A program made the translations under genes and the position numbers. A stretch of DNA of 64,000 bases from Microbacterium sp. AZCO. GTDB taxonomy: Bacteria > Actinomycetota > Actinomycetes > Actinomycetales > Microbacteriaceae. The notes beneath the pieces were generated by a model. That model was not told the origin of the DNA and made no database searches. It was given only the letters and a program-made list of their open reading frames with translations. The stretch is taken from NCBI RefSeq assembly GCF_039614715.1, contig NZ_CP154857.1, positions 248,001 through 312,000 of the forward strand. Direction: 5' to 3'. This document shows, piece by piece, positions 1 to 8,112 of the stretch. Positions within the stretch are counted from its first letter, which is position 1. Every line of letters begins with the position of its first letter.

Positions 1-348
1 ACGCAGGTGCCCGGGGAGGTCCTCGAGGCGTCGGAGCTCGACGGGGCCGGCGGCTTCGCCCGCTTCCGCCTCATCGTGCTGCCCTACATCCGCTCGATCC
101 TCATGGTGCTGCTCGTCCTGCAGGTGATGTGGGACCTCCGGGTCTTCGCCCAGATCTACGCCCTGCAGTCGATCGGCGGGGTCCGCGAGAAGACGAACAC
201 GATCGGCGTCTACATCTACAGCGTCTCCATGGCCTCCGGGGATCTCGGCGCCGGCGGCGCGATCTCGGTCATCCTCGTCGTCATCCTGCTCGCCATCTCG
301 GGCTACTGGATCCGCACGATGCTCAAGCAGGACAAGGAGGAGTCATGA
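1..348 (+). CDS. Sugar ABC transporter permease, 3' part
   Basis: C-terminal 115 codons of a MalF/UgpA-type inner-membrane permease; the gene starts before the window. The visible part opens with the cytoplasmic EAA loop that contacts the ATPase (PGEVLEASELDGA at about residues 4-16, then FRLIVLPYIR), and holds two hydrophobic membrane segments ending in a charged tail KQDKEES. Its stop overlaps the next permease start (ATGA at 345-348), so the two are translationally coupled and probably form a heterodimeric channel. No ATPase is visible here, which is usual for actinobacterial sugar importers that share one MsiK-type ATPase (family knowledge, not seen). The downstream ROK kinase and nagB point to an amino-sugar or chitooligosaccharide substrate; that is inference. 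Confidence 0.9.
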   Translation, partial: TQVPGEVLEASELDGAGGFARFRLIVLPYIRSILMVLLVLQVMWDLRVFAQIYALQSIGGVREKTNTIGVYIYSVSMASGDLGAGGAISVILVVILLAISGYWIRTMLKQDKEES

Positions 349-1184
349 ACCGTCCTCGGAGTCTCGTCTCCCGCATCTCCCTCAACATCGCTGCGGTCAT
401 CGTCATCGTCTGCTCGCTGTTCCCCGTCTACTGGATGGTGAACACGTCGCTGCTGCCGGCCTCGTCCGTCCGCTCGACCCCGCCGCACTGGTGGCCCGAT
501 CAGTTCACCCTGAAGAACTACCAGGAGGCGCTGGGCGACCAGGGTCTGATCACGGCGCTGCTCAACTCGCTGGCGGTGACGGGCATCACGGTCGTCGCGG
601 CCCTCGTCTTCGCCTTCCTCGCGGCGGTCGCCGTCTCGCGCTACCGCTTCCGCAGCCGGTCGCTCTTCATCGTCGTGATCCTGGTCATCCAGATGATCCC
701 CGCCGAGGCGATGATCGTGTCCGTCTTCCGCGTGCTCGACGGCTGGTACCTCATCAACACGATCATCGGTCTGAGCTTCGTGTACATCGCGATGGTGCTG
801 CCGTTCACGATCTGGACGCTGCGCGGCTTCGTCGCCGGGGTTCCCGCCGATCTCGAGGAGGCGGCGATGATCGATGGATGCAGTCGCGCCGGCGCGTTCT
901 GGCGCATCACCTTCCCGCTCCTCGCGCCCGGGCTCATCGCGACAGGAGTGTTCGCCTTCATCCAGGCGTGGAACGAGTTCGTCTTCGCCCTCGTCATCAT
1001 GACCCGCCCCGAGTCGATGACGCTGCCGATCTGGCTGCGTGCGTTCGTGCAGGCGACGAAGGCGACGGACTGGGCTCTCGTCATGGCCGCCTCGACGATC
1101 ATGGCGGTGCCGGTCATCGTCTTCTTCCTCTTCGTGCAGCACCGCATGTCGAGCGGTCTCGTCGCCGGGGCGGTCAAGGGCTGA
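345..1184 (+). CDS. Sugar ABC transporter permease, MalG type
   Basis: 279-aa integral membrane permease of the carbohydrate CUT1 family. It has an N-terminal membrane segment (about residues 12-32), a periplasmic loop with the typical TLKNYQEAL stretch, then five more hydrophobic segments. The EAA motif (ADLEEAAMIDG) sits near residue 170 before the last two helices. The start is the ATG overlapping the upstream permease stop; a longer in-frame reading from about 129 would run through the upstream gene and is not credible. It pairs with the preceding permease as the channel of one sugar importer. The ROK kinase starts about 43 bases downstream, so import and kinase are likely cotranscribed. 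Confidence 0.93.
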   Translation: MNRPRSLVSRISLNIAAVIVIVCSLFPVYWMVNTSLLPASSVRSTPPHWWPDQFTLKNYQEALGDQGLITALLNSLAVTGITVVAALVFAFLAAVAVSRYRFRSRSLFIVVILVIQMIPAEAMIVSVFRVLDGWYLINTIIGLSFVYIAMVLPFTIWTLRGFVAGVPADLEEAAMIDGCSRAGAFWRITFPLLAPGLIATGVFAFIQAWNEFVFALVIMTRPESMTLPIWLRAFVQATKATDWALVMAASTIMAVPVIVFFLFVQHRMSSGLVAGAVKG

Positions 1185-1227
1185 TGCGCGCGCAGGATGC
1201 AGCCGCCTCTCGCCGGGAGGACGGCCG

Positions 1228-2181
1228 ATGAGAGTCGGACTGGACATGGGCGGCACGAAGACCGACGCCGTCGTCGTCGACCCGGCGGGCGCGATCGTCG
1301 GCCGCGTGCGGCTCGCGACCGGCTGGGGCGGCGACCAGATCGTGCGCACCGCGGTGGCCGCGGTGCGCGCGGTCGCGACGGATGCCGGCATCGGCCTCGA
1401 CGACATCGTGTCGGTGGGGATCGGCATCCCCGGGCAGATCGAGCCCGGGACGGGACGCGTCACCCACGCCGTCAATCTCGGCGTCGATGAGCTCGACCTC
1501 GCCGACGCCGTGGCGCCGGCGCTCGGCATCCCGGTGCGCGTCGAGAACGACGTCAAGGCGGCGGCGCTCGGTGCGTACGTGCTGCGGGGGAGCGCGCACG
1601 GCTTCCACCCTCGCCACGGTTCCATGGCGTACCTCAACCTGGGCACGGGCGTCGCGGCGGGGATCGTCGTCGACGGTGAGCTGTGGCGCGGTGCGCGCGG
1701 CACGGCGGGCGAGGTCGGTCACATCTCGGTCGACCCGAACGGCCCCGAATGCCGCTGCGGTCAGCACGGCTGCATCGAGGCGCTCTCGGGCGGCGGCGCC
1801 GTCGCCGCGCGGTGGGGCCGCCCCGGCGCGCTTCCCGTCGCCGACGTCTTCGCGGCCGCCGCGGCGGGCGACCCGCACGCCCGCGAACTGCGCGCGGGCG
1901 TCGCGCGGGGTGTCGCGGCCGCCGTGCGGGTGCTCGTCCTGACCGCCGACGTCGAGCTCGTCGTACTCGGCGGCGGACTCACCGGACTCGGCGCGGCCCT
2001 CACGGGCGACGTCGCCGCCGAGCTCGCGGCGAGTGCCGAGGCATCCCCCTTCATGCGATCCCTGCAGCTGGAGGACCGTGTCGAGGTGCTGCCGGCGGGA
2101 TCGCCCGCCGCCGCTCTCGGGGCGGCCCTCATCGGCGCCGCGCGCGATCCCGAACCCGAGGAGGTCCTCGCTCATGGCTGA
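1228..2181 (+). CDS. ROK-family sugar kinase (probable GlcNAc kinase)
   Basis: 317-aa cytosolic kinase that would phosphorylate an imported sugar at O6 using ATP. The N-terminus carries the phosphate-binding motif GLDMGGTKTDAVVVD. The ROK zinc motif CRCGQHGCIEALSGG lies near residues 173-187, with the preceding GEVGHISVDPNG typical of ROK kinases. There is no N-terminal winged-helix domain, so this is a kinase and not a ROK repressor. The chosen ATG at 1228 starts exactly at the phosphate-binding strand. Its 3' end overlaps nagB by 8 bases, giving kinase-deaminase coupling. With the permeases and nagB, N-acetylglucosamine is the most likely substrate; glucose or ManNAc kinase activity cannot be excluded from sequence alone. 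Confidence 0.88.
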   Translation: MRVGLDMGGTKTDAVVVDPAGAIVGRVRLATGWGGDQIVRTAVAAVRAVATDAGIGLDDIVSVGIGIPGQIEPGTGRVTHAVNLGVDELDLADAVAPALGIPVRVENDVKAAALGAYVLRGSAHGFHPRHGSMAYLNLGTGVAAGIVVDGELWRGARGTAGEVGHISVDPNGPECRCGQHGCIEALSGGGAVAARWGRPGALPVADVFAAAAAGDPHARELRAGVARGVAAAVRVLVLTADVELVVLGGGLTGLGAALTGDVAAELAASAEASPFMRSLQLEDRVEVLPAGSPAAALGAALIGAARDPEPEEVLAHG

Positions 2182-2953
2182 GGTCGTCATCGTCCCCGAT
2201 GCCGCATCCGCGGGTCGCCTCGTCGCCGACGAGATCGTGCGGCTCGTCCGCGCGAATCCCGCGACGGTCCTCGGCCTCGCGACGGGATCGACGCCGCTCC
2301 CCGTCTACGAGGCGCTGCCGGCCCGGCTCGCAGGCCTCGATGTCTCGCGACTGCGCGGCTTCGCGCTCGACGAGTACGTCGGCCTCGACGTCTCGCATCC
2401 CGAGTCGTACCGCTCGGTGATCGACCGCGAGGTCGTCGAGCCGCTCGGACTCGACCCCGCCCGCGTGCGGGTGCCCAGCGGAGCCCTCGACGGCATCGAG
2501 CACGCCGGCGACGACTACGAGGAGGCCATCCTCGCCGCCGGCGGCATCGACCTGCAGATCCTCGGCATCGGCACCGACGGGCACATCGGCTTCAACGAGC
2601 CCGGCTCGTCGTTCGCATCGCTCACGCGCGTCAAGACGCTCACGCAGCAGACCCGCGAAGACAACGCCCGCTTCTTCGACTCGGTCGACGACGTTCCGAT
2701 GCACTGCATCACGCAGGGACTCGGCACGATCCTCCGCGCCCGGCACCTCGTGCTGCTCGCCTTCGGTGAGGGCAAGGCCGAGGCCGTCGCGGGGGCGGTC
2801 GAGGGGCCGGTGACGGCATCCCTCCCCGGCTCGGCGATCCAGCTGCACCCGCACGCGACAGTCGTCGTCGACGAGGCTGCCGCCTCGCGCCTGCGCTTCG
2901 CCGACTACTACCGCCACTCCTACGCCCACAAGCCGGCCTGGCAGGGGCTGTAA
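2174..2953 (+). CDS. nagB: Glucosamine-6-phosphate deaminase
   Basis: 259-aa cytosolic enzyme converting glucosamine-6-phosphate to fructose-6-phosphate and ammonia, the last step of amino-sugar catabolism. Visible signatures are the phosphate loop GLATGSTPLPVYEAL near residues 36-50, LDEYVGLD with the proton-transfer aspartate near residue 73, and GIGTDGHIGFNEPGSS with the active-site histidine near residue 140. Length matches bacterial NagB (about 260 aa). It overlaps the ROK kinase and closes this plus-strand operon. NagA, needed one step earlier, lies 5 kb away on the opposite strand. A repeat array follows the stop. Confidence 0.96.
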   Translation: MAEVVIVPDAASAGRLVADEIVRLVRANPATVLGLATGSTPLPVYEALPARLAGLDVSRLRGFALDEYVGLDVSHPESYRSVIDREVVEPLGLDPARVRVPSGALDGIEHAGDDYEEAILAAGGIDLQILGIGTDGHIGFNEPGSSFASLTRVKTLTQQTREDNARFFDSVDDVPMHCITQGLGTILRARHLVLLAFGEGKAEAVAGAVEGPVTASLPGSAIQLHPHATVVVDEAAASRLRFADYYRHSYAHKPAWQGL

Positions 2954-2990
2954 CCGGCCCGTCCTGGATCGGCTGCGCCCGCCCGCCCGT

Positions 2991-3186
2991 CGACACCCTA
3001 GGGTCTCGCCGGAACCATACGGAATGTGCGCGAGCATCCTGTGGTCTCGACGAGACCCTACGGTGTCGCCGGAACCATACGGAATGTGCGCGAGCACCGC
3101 CGTCTCGACGAGACCCTAGAGTCTCGCCGGAACCATACGGAATGTGCGTGAGCATCCTGTGGTCTCGGCGAGACCCTAGGGTGTCG
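2991..3186. repeat. Three-copy palindromic repeat array
   Basis: Three near-identical copies of a 31-base core (starts TCGCCGGAACC, ends GAGCA) lie at 3005-3035, 3065-3095 and 3123-3153, spaced 60 and 58 bases. Between cores is the near-perfect dyad GGTCTCGACGAGACC or a variant. The whole block is bounded by a perfect 17-base inverted repeat: CGACACCCTAGGGTCTC at 2991-3007 and its exact reverse complement at 3170-3186. It sits between convergent genes (nagB and a NUDIX hydrolase). The hairpins could end transcription from both sides. The inter-core pieces resemble each other, so it is not a CRISPR array. Confidence 0.9.
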
Positions 3187-3201
3187 ACGCGGGGGCGAGG
3201 G

Positions 3202-3615
3202 TCAGCCCGCGGCGGGCGCGTTCCAGAGGAGCGGCAGCAGGAGGTCGCGGCTCAAGGGAGCGAGCGGGAGGGATGCCGCGTCGGCGGCCGTGATCCAGCG
3301 GATCTCCTCGATCTCGCCCGAGCGCCCGACCGACGCCGGGTCGACCTCGATGAGGAAGGCGTCGGCCACGACACGATGACCCGGCTCGTTCGCGGCATCG
3401 GTCTCGAACCGGCCGAGCGGCGAGAGGTCGTCCTCGTGGATCTGCAGGCCGATCTCCTCGGCGAGTTCCCGCACGAGCGCCGCCGCCGGCGACTCGCCCG
3501 CCTCGTGCTTGCCGCCCGGCTGCATGAACGCCGTCGTGCCCGCCTTGCGCACGACGAGCGCCCTGGCTGCACCGTCGGTCACGACGGCCGCGCTGACGAC
3601 GATCTCACGTGTCAC
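3202..3615 (-). CDS. NUDIX hydrolase
   Basis: 137-aa cytosolic hydrolase of nucleoside-diphosphate-linked substrates; the true substrate is unknown. A complete Nudix box (G-x5-E-x7-REUxEExGU) reads GKHEAGE then RELAEEIGL at about residues 35-57, so all metal-binding glutamates are present. The rest (ending LPLLWNAPAAG) is an ordinary single Nudix fold of normal length. The start is a GTG that overlaps the TGA of the upstream FAD-linked oxidase (GTGA), so this is the last gene of a four-gene minus-strand operon. 8-oxo-dGTP or ADP-ribose sanitation are plausible roles, but nothing in the sequence decides between them. Confidence 0.9.
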   Translation of the reverse strand: MTREIVVSAAVVTDGAARALVVRKAGTTAFMQPGGKHEAGESPAAALVRELAEEIGLQIHEDDLSPLGRFETDAANEPGHRVVADAFLIEVDPASVGRSGEIEEIRWITAADAASLPLAPLSRDLLLPLLWNAPAAG

Positions 3616-5003
3616 GGCGCGAACACCTTGCCCGGGTTCAGGATGCCGAGCGGGTCGAAGACGCGCGTGATCCGGCGCTGCAGCTCCCACTGGTCGTCGC
3701 CGAGCTCGTCGGCCAGCCACCGGCGCTTGAGGACGCCGACGCCGTGCTCTCCCGTCAGGGTGCCGCCGAGGCGCAGCGCGGCGCGGAGGAGGTCGTCCGC
3801 GGCATCCCACACCGCCGCGGGCACCTCGATGGTGCCGTCCGGCCCCACCTGACCGTCGAAGACGAAGTTGGGGTGCAGGTTGCCGTCGCCGGCGTGCGCG
3901 ACGGTGGGGATCGCCATCCCGTGCTCGCGCTCGACGCGGGCGATCTCGTCGAACATCGCCGGGAGCGCGCTGCGTGGCACCGAGACGTCCTCGATGAGGG
4001 TCGTGCCGAGCGTCTCCATGGCGGGATGCATCGCGCGGCGGATCGCGAGCAGCCGCTCGCCCTCGTCTCGGTCGTGCGTGACGGCGACCGTGCCGCCGGT
4101 CGCGCGCAGCACGGCGGCGATCGCGTCGGCTTCGGCGTCGGCCGCAGGCCCGTCGGTCTGGATGGTCAGCTGGGCCGCTCCGGGCGTCGGCGGGTCGAGG
4201 TGCAGCAGAGCGTGGACGGCGCGGAGGGAGGCGGCATCCATCAGCTCCATGATCGCGGGCTGCGCACCGGATGCCGTGACGGCGGCGGATGCCTCGGCCG
4301 CGGTCCGCACGTCGCCGAACGTCGCCGCGATCGTGCAGGTCGTCCCCGGCACGAGCCGGCGGAGCTTCAGGGTCGCGCCGACGACGACTCCCAGGGTGCC
4401 CTCCGACCCGATGACGAGCGACGTGAGGTCGAGCCCCGTGACGCCCTTGACCGTGCGGTGGCCGAGCTGCAGCAGGCGGCCGTCGGCGAGGACGAGGTCG
4501 ATGCCGAGCACCGCATCGCGCACGACGCCGTACTTGGCGCAGAGGAGGCCGCCGGCGCCGGTCGCGATGTTGCCGCCCACGGTCGAGATCGCCCGGCTCG
4601 CAGGGTCGGGGGCCCACCATAGGCCGTGCTCGGCGAGCGCGGCGTTGAGGTCGGCGTTGAGGATGCCCGGCTCGACGACGGCGAGGAGATCGTCGGGACG
4701 CACCTCGAGGATGCGGTCCATGCGGCGCACCGACAGGGCGATCTCGCCCGCGCCCGCGTTGGCGCCGCCCGCGAGACCGGTGCCCGCACCGCGCGTGACG
4801 ACGGGCGTCCGCGTCTCGGTGGCGATGCGGAGCGTCTGCTGCACGTCGGCGACGCAGGTGGCGTGCACCACGGCGAGGGGGAGACCGGATGCCGCGTGCC
4901 CCGACTTGTCGGCGCGCGCGTCGAGCAGTGCCGCCTCCGATGTGTCGACGCGCTCGCCGAGCGTCGCGCGCAGGCGCGCGACGACGTCGGGAGCGTCGGT
5001 CAC
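3612..5003 (-). CDS. FAD-linked oxidase, GlcD/D-lactate dehydrogenase type
   Basis: 463-aa flavoprotein of the VAO/PCMH family that oxidises a D-2-hydroxy acid (glycolate, D-lactate or similar) to the 2-oxo acid. The N-terminal FAD domain carries VVTRGAGTGLAGGA near residues 63-76, STVGGNIATGAGG, and GHRTVKGVTGLDL with GSEGTLGVV. The C-terminal FAD-oxidase domain ends with HAGDGNLHPNFV, GEHGVGVLKRRW and FDPLGILNPGKVFAP. The GTG start at 5003 overlaps the stop of the upstream YrdB-like gene; the longer reading to 5189 only crosses that gene. It is a clear paralogue of the 36264-37676 enzyme. No Fe-S partner (GlcF) is nearby, so the electron acceptor is unknown. Confidence 0.92.
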   Translation of the reverse strand: MTDAPDVVARLRATLGERVDTSEAALLDARADKSGHAASGLPLAVVHATCVADVQQTLRIATETRTPVVTRGAGTGLAGGANAGAGEIALSVRRMDRILEVRPDDLLAVVEPGILNADLNAALAEHGLWWAPDPASRAISTVGGNIATGAGGLLCAKYGVVRDAVLGIDLVLADGRLLQLGHRTVKGVTGLDLTSLVIGSEGTLGVVVGATLKLRRLVPGTTCTIAATFGDVRTAAEASAAVTASGAQPAIMELMDAASLRAVHALLHLDPPTPGAAQLTIQTDGPAADAEADAIAAVLRATGGTVAVTHDRDEGERLLAIRRAMHPAMETLGTTLIEDVSVPRSALPAMFDEIARVEREHGMAIPTVAHAGDGNLHPNFVFDGQVGPDGTIEVPAAVWDAADDLLRAALRLGGTLTGEHGVGVLKRRWLADELGDDQWELQRRITRVFDPLGILNPGKVFAP

Positions 5004-5392
5004 GCGAACCGGCGCCGGCCCGCGAGGACGCCGACCGTCACCGCGACGATGCCGAACCCGAGACCGATCCACGGCTGGCCCATGCTCCACCATGCCATCG
5101 TCGCGGAGGCGTAGACGAGCAGCTCGACGACGGCGCGCACGAAGGGGTGCACGGCGAAGACGGCGCGGGGTGACACGAAGAGCGCCCACACGAGGATGGC
5201 GAGGACCGGAGCCCCGATGCCGACCACGATGTTCCAGGGGAAGGACCAGAAGAGGAAGCCCCAGATGGCGAGCGAGGCGAAGGCGAAGAGCTCGCAGATG
5301 AAGGCCAGGATGTCGAGACCCGACAGCGGCGCACCCGTTCCCGGCTCAGGTTCGGCGGGCTTCGCGGGGCGGACGTTGGGGGTGTCGGACAT
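5000..5392 (-). CDS. YrdB/DUF2568-like membrane protein
   Basis: 130-aa integral membrane protein of unknown function. After a short polar proline-rich N-terminus (about 25 residues) there are four hydrophobic segments. The stretch around AILVWALFVSPRAVFAVHP followed by RAVVELLVYASA resembles the YrdB family (DUF2568). It begins 10 bases after the stop of the sigma-factor fusion and its stop overlaps the GTG of the FAD-linked oxidase, so it is the second gene of the operon. No catalytic residues are recognisable. A membrane-stress role alongside the sigma/anti-sigma protein is only a guess from position. Confidence 0.8.
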   Translation of the reverse strand: MSDTPNVRPAKPAEPEPGTGAPLSGLDILAFICELFAFASLAIWGFLFWSFPWNIVVGIGAPVLAILVWALFVSPRAVFAVHPFVRAVVELLVYASATMAWWSMGQPWIGLGFGIVAVTVGVLAGRRRFA

Positions 5393-5402
5393 GACCTCCA
5401 GT

Positions 5403-7733
5403 CTAAGCCGCGGGCGTCTCCGGGCTTGTCGGGGCGACCTCGGGCGTGAAGTCCGGAAGCGTGCCCGAGACCCCCAGCGAGCTCGGGCTCTCGACGGTGC
5501 TGCCTTTGCCCTTGCCGTTTCCGCCCGCGTTGCCGTTCGTCCCGCTCTTGCCGTTGGTGGTGCCGGTGCTGTCGGCGGCCCCGTTGCCGGAGTTGCCGTT
5601 GGCCTTGCCGTTGCCTGTCGCAGCGGTCGTGCCGTTGCCCGGAGCGTCGGCGCTGCCCTTGGTCGCGCTGCTGGAAGAGCTTCCCGACGTCGCATCGGGG
5701 CTGCTGCTCTGCCCGTTCGCGGCGCCGTTGGCGTTGCCGTTGGTCGCGCCGCCGGTGTGCCCGTTGGTCGCGCCGTTCGCGTTCCCGTTGGTCGCGCCGT
5801 TCGCGTTCCCGTTGGTCGCGCCGTTGGCGTTCCCATTGGTCGCGCCGTTGGCGTTGCCGTTGGTTGCGCCCCCGGTGTGCCCGTTGGTCGCGCCGTTGGA
5901 GTTCCCGTTGGTCGCGCCGTTCGCGTTGCCGTTGGTCGCGCCGTTCGCGTTGCCGTTGGCGTTCGTCGTTCCGCTGCCCTCGACGGCTCCCGTGCCCTGG
6001 CCCGGCTGCGCGGACATCGTGGCGAGAACGGGGGCGAGGTCGGCGAGGTCCGACAGGTGCAGGACGAGGGGCGCGCCGGTCGCATCGCCCACGCGGTACC
6101 GCAGCTGCACGCGCGCGTCGCTGTTGACCTGGCCGAAGGTCGGCCGGAACGAGAACGACGCCGTGCCGGCGGCATCCATCCCCCCACCGGAGGCGATCGC
6201 CCCGTTGAGGAGGAGTTCGACGGTCGCGCCCGGTTCCCCGCCGACGGTCACGGAGAAGACCGGCTGCGTCCCCTCGAAGGAGACGCTCGACCCGACCAGG
6301 CTCGGGGTGCCCGCCGGCAGCGCCGCCGTCGCCGCGCTCGAGGCGGCGTCGGACGTGCCCTGGCCGGCCGCCGGCACGGAGCCGGCGTGAGCGTGGCCCG
6401 CGCTTCCGTCGGGGGCGGAGGACGTGTCGTCGAGGGCGGGTGCCGCCGTGTCGTCGGCGAGTGCCGTGCTGTCGTCGGTGAGTGCGGCCGCCGCCGTCGT
6501 GATCGCCGGGAAGGCTGAGGCCAGAAGCTCGGGACCCGCGATCGAGGCGGTGACGGCGGATCCGACCAGCACGGCCGCGGCGGTCGTCACGCCGATGAGT
6601 GCGCCGATGCTTCCGAAGATGCCGCCCGCGCCGGCGACCGCGGCGGCTGTCCCGACGCTCACGGCGCCGAGGCTCGCGGTGCCGGCGAGACCGCCCGCGA
6701 CGGCTGCGGAGGTGCCCACTGCCGCCGATCCGCCGACCGCCGCCGATCCGCCGACCGCCGCGGTTCCGCCCGCGGCGGTGGCACCCGCGCCCGCTGTCGC
6801 GGCGCCGCTGGCCGAGGCGCCGGCGCCCGCGGAGGCGCCGCCGGCCGAAGCTCCGGTGCCCGAAGTGAGGGTCGTCGGCACGACGGGGTTCTGTCCGGCC
6901 GCGAGGGCGACGGCGGGGGCGCTGCCGCCCTGGAGCGTCGCGAGGTACGCGGCCGAGCCGGTGATGCCGAGGGTGAGGGGGAGCAGCACGAGCGCGAGGC
7001 GGCTCGAGACCTCCTTCGCCTCCGCGGCCACGATCGTGCAGCGGGTGCAGTCCGCGAGGTGAGCGTCGACCTTGCGCTGGTCGCGCCGCGAGAGGTTCTC
7101 GCGCGAGTGCGCGCCGAGGTGCTCGATCGTCCACTGGCACTCCGAGCCGTCGGCGACCGACTGCAGGTGGGCCTGGATCCAGGCTTCGCGCAGCCCTTCC
7201 CGGGCGCGGAAGGCCAGCTGGGCGACGGCGGTGGCGGTCATCCCGAGCAGCGGTGCCACCTCGGAGGGCTTCATCTGCTCGATCTCGGTGTACCAGAGCA
7301 CCTCCTGCCAGCGCGTCGGGAGGCTGCGGAATGCGCGGTGCGTGAGGCTGCGGTCGAGCGCCGCCTCGGTGGCCGCCTCGCTCGTGCTCGGGTCCTCGAC
7401 CTCGAGCCCGTCGATGGCGGTCTCGCGACCCCCGCGGCTCCAGGCGGCGGCGGTGTTGCGGATGCTCGTGAAGAGATATGCCCGGAAGGAGCCGGTGGGC
7501 CCGCCACCGCGCAGGATGGACTGGTAGATGCGGGCGTACGCCTCCTGCACGAGGTCGTCGGCGTCGTGTGCCGAGGTGACCGAGCGAGCGACGGACATGC
7601 CCGACCGGTAGTGGCGGAACCACAGTTCGCCGAAGGCGCGGCTGTCTCCCGAGCGCGTGCGCAGCACGAGATCGGAGTCGGCGGTGTCTCCGAGACCGAC
7701 GGCGGCGTCGCCGTGGCTGTCGATGGTGGTCAC
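5403..7733 (-). CDS. ECF sigma / zinc-finger anti-sigma fusion with repeat-rich C-terminus
   Basis: 776-aa multidomain protein. Residues about 20-100 are sigma region 2 (AHDADDLVQEAYARIYQS), about 135-187 are region 4 (MKPSEVAPLLGMTATAVAQ), and C199 with H225-x3-C229-x2-C232 form an anti-sigma zinc finger. A membrane segment follows at about 246-266. Next come a long Ala/Gly-rich stretch with further hydrophobic runs, a beta-rich Ig-like region (SVSFEGTQPVFSVTVGGEP), nine Thr-Asn-Gly octapeptides, and a polar tail. Sigma and anti-sigma are usually separate proteins; here they are one membrane-anchored chain whose repeats should lie outside the cell. The GTG at 7733 has a good Shine-Dalgarno (GGAG). 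It leads the operon with YrdB, FAD oxidase and NUDIX. How the sigma part would be released (for example by proteolysis) is unknown. Confidence 0.85.
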   Translation of the reverse strand: MTTIDSHGDAAVGLGDTADSDLVLRTRSGDSRAFGELWFRHYRSGMSVARSVTSAHDADDLVQEAYARIYQSILRGGGPTGSFRAYLFTSIRNTAAAWSRGGRETAIDGLEVEDPSTSEAATEAALDRSLTHRAFRSLPTRWQEVLWYTEIEQMKPSEVAPLLGMTATAVAQLAFRAREGLREAWIQAHLQSVADGSECQWTIEHLGAHSRENLSRRDQRKVDAHLADCTRCTIVAAEAKEVSSRLALVLLPLTLGITGSAAYLATLQGGSAPAVALAAGQNPVVPTTLTSGTGASAGGASAGAGASASGAATAGAGATAAGGTAAVGGSAAVGGSAAVGTSAAVAGGLAGTASLGAVSVGTAAAVAGAGGIFGSIGALIGVTTAAAVLVGSAVTASIAGPELLASAFPAITTAAAALTDDSTALADDTAAPALDDTSSAPDGSAGHAHAGSVPAAGQGTSDAASSAATAALPAGTPSLVGSSVSFEGTQPVFSVTVGGEPGATVELLLNGAIASGGGMDAAGTASFSFRPTFGQVNSDARVQLRYRVGDATGAPLVLHLSDLADLAPVLATMSAQPGQGTGAVEGSGTTNANGNANGATNGNANGATNGNSNGATNGHTGGATNGNANGATNGNANGATNGNANGATNGNANGATNGHTGGATNGNANGAANGQSSSPDATSGSSSSSATKGSADAPGNGTTAATGNGKANGNSGNGAADSTGTTNGKSGTNGNAGGNGKGKGSTVESPSSLGVSGTLPDFTPEVAPTSPETPAA
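5710..5970 (-). repeat. 24-base minisatellite encoding TNG octapeptides
   Basis: Inside the sigma fusion gene a 24-base unit is repeated about nine times in frame, encoding T-N-G-(N/H)-(A/S/T)-(N/G)-G-A. Seven copies are of the TNGNANGA type, one of them with Ser at position five, and two are TNGHTGGA. Degenerate copies flank the run on both sides. Codon choice is nearly fixed between units, which suggests recent expansion. Copy number could vary between strains. Confidence 0.9.
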
Positions 7734-8040
7734 GAGTTCTCCGGGTCTTTCCGGGGTCCGGATCTGCCCGCGTCGCTGCCGACGATCCCCCCGCGTCCCC
7801 TCTATTGTCCGTCCTTTCCGGGCCCTCGCGCTACGCGCACGGAATTCGCAGAACTTTTTTCCAGAAACCGCGTCATAGACCATCGGCTCCCGCATCTCAT
7901 CATCAGGAGATATTGCCCGCTCCTCTTCCGAGATACCCGCGGGCACGACGACTCGAGGAACGGAACGCCTCTGGTCGCCGCGGGACACGAAGAGCGCTCG
8001 GGGGAGGGCTTCTCCTATCCCGAGCTCTTCCGGGAACAGC

Positions 8041-8069
8041 GGCCGTTGCACCTTGGGGATGCAACGGCC
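8041..8069 (-). terminator. Perfect 10-bp hairpin after nagA
   Basis: GGCCGTTGCA at 8041-8050 and its exact reverse complement at 8060-8069 enclose a 9-base loop. It lies about 108 bases beyond the nagA stop on the transcribed strand. It lacks a U-tract, which is common for hairpins in high-GC actinobacteria. Confidence 0.6.
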
Positions 8070-8085
8070 GCACCCGTCTCCGGTG

Positions 8086-8112
8086 GGCGCCGTGAGCCCC
8101 CCCTACGGCGCC
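8086..8112 (-). terminator. Second hairpin after nagA
   Basis: GGCGCCGT at 8086-8093 pairs exactly with ACGGCGCC at 8105-8112 around an 11-base loop. With the hairpin at 8041-8069 it forms a double stem-loop behind the nagA operon. Confidence 0.5.

Noticed and set aside
2991..3186. CRISPR-like look of the three-copy array
   Set aside because: The stretches between cores are similar to each other and palindromic, only three units exist, and no cas gene is near.
5038..7623. Second long minus-strand frame over the sigma fusion gene
   Set aside because: It is the shadow of the fusion gene; its translation is Arg/His-rich and lacks any domain.
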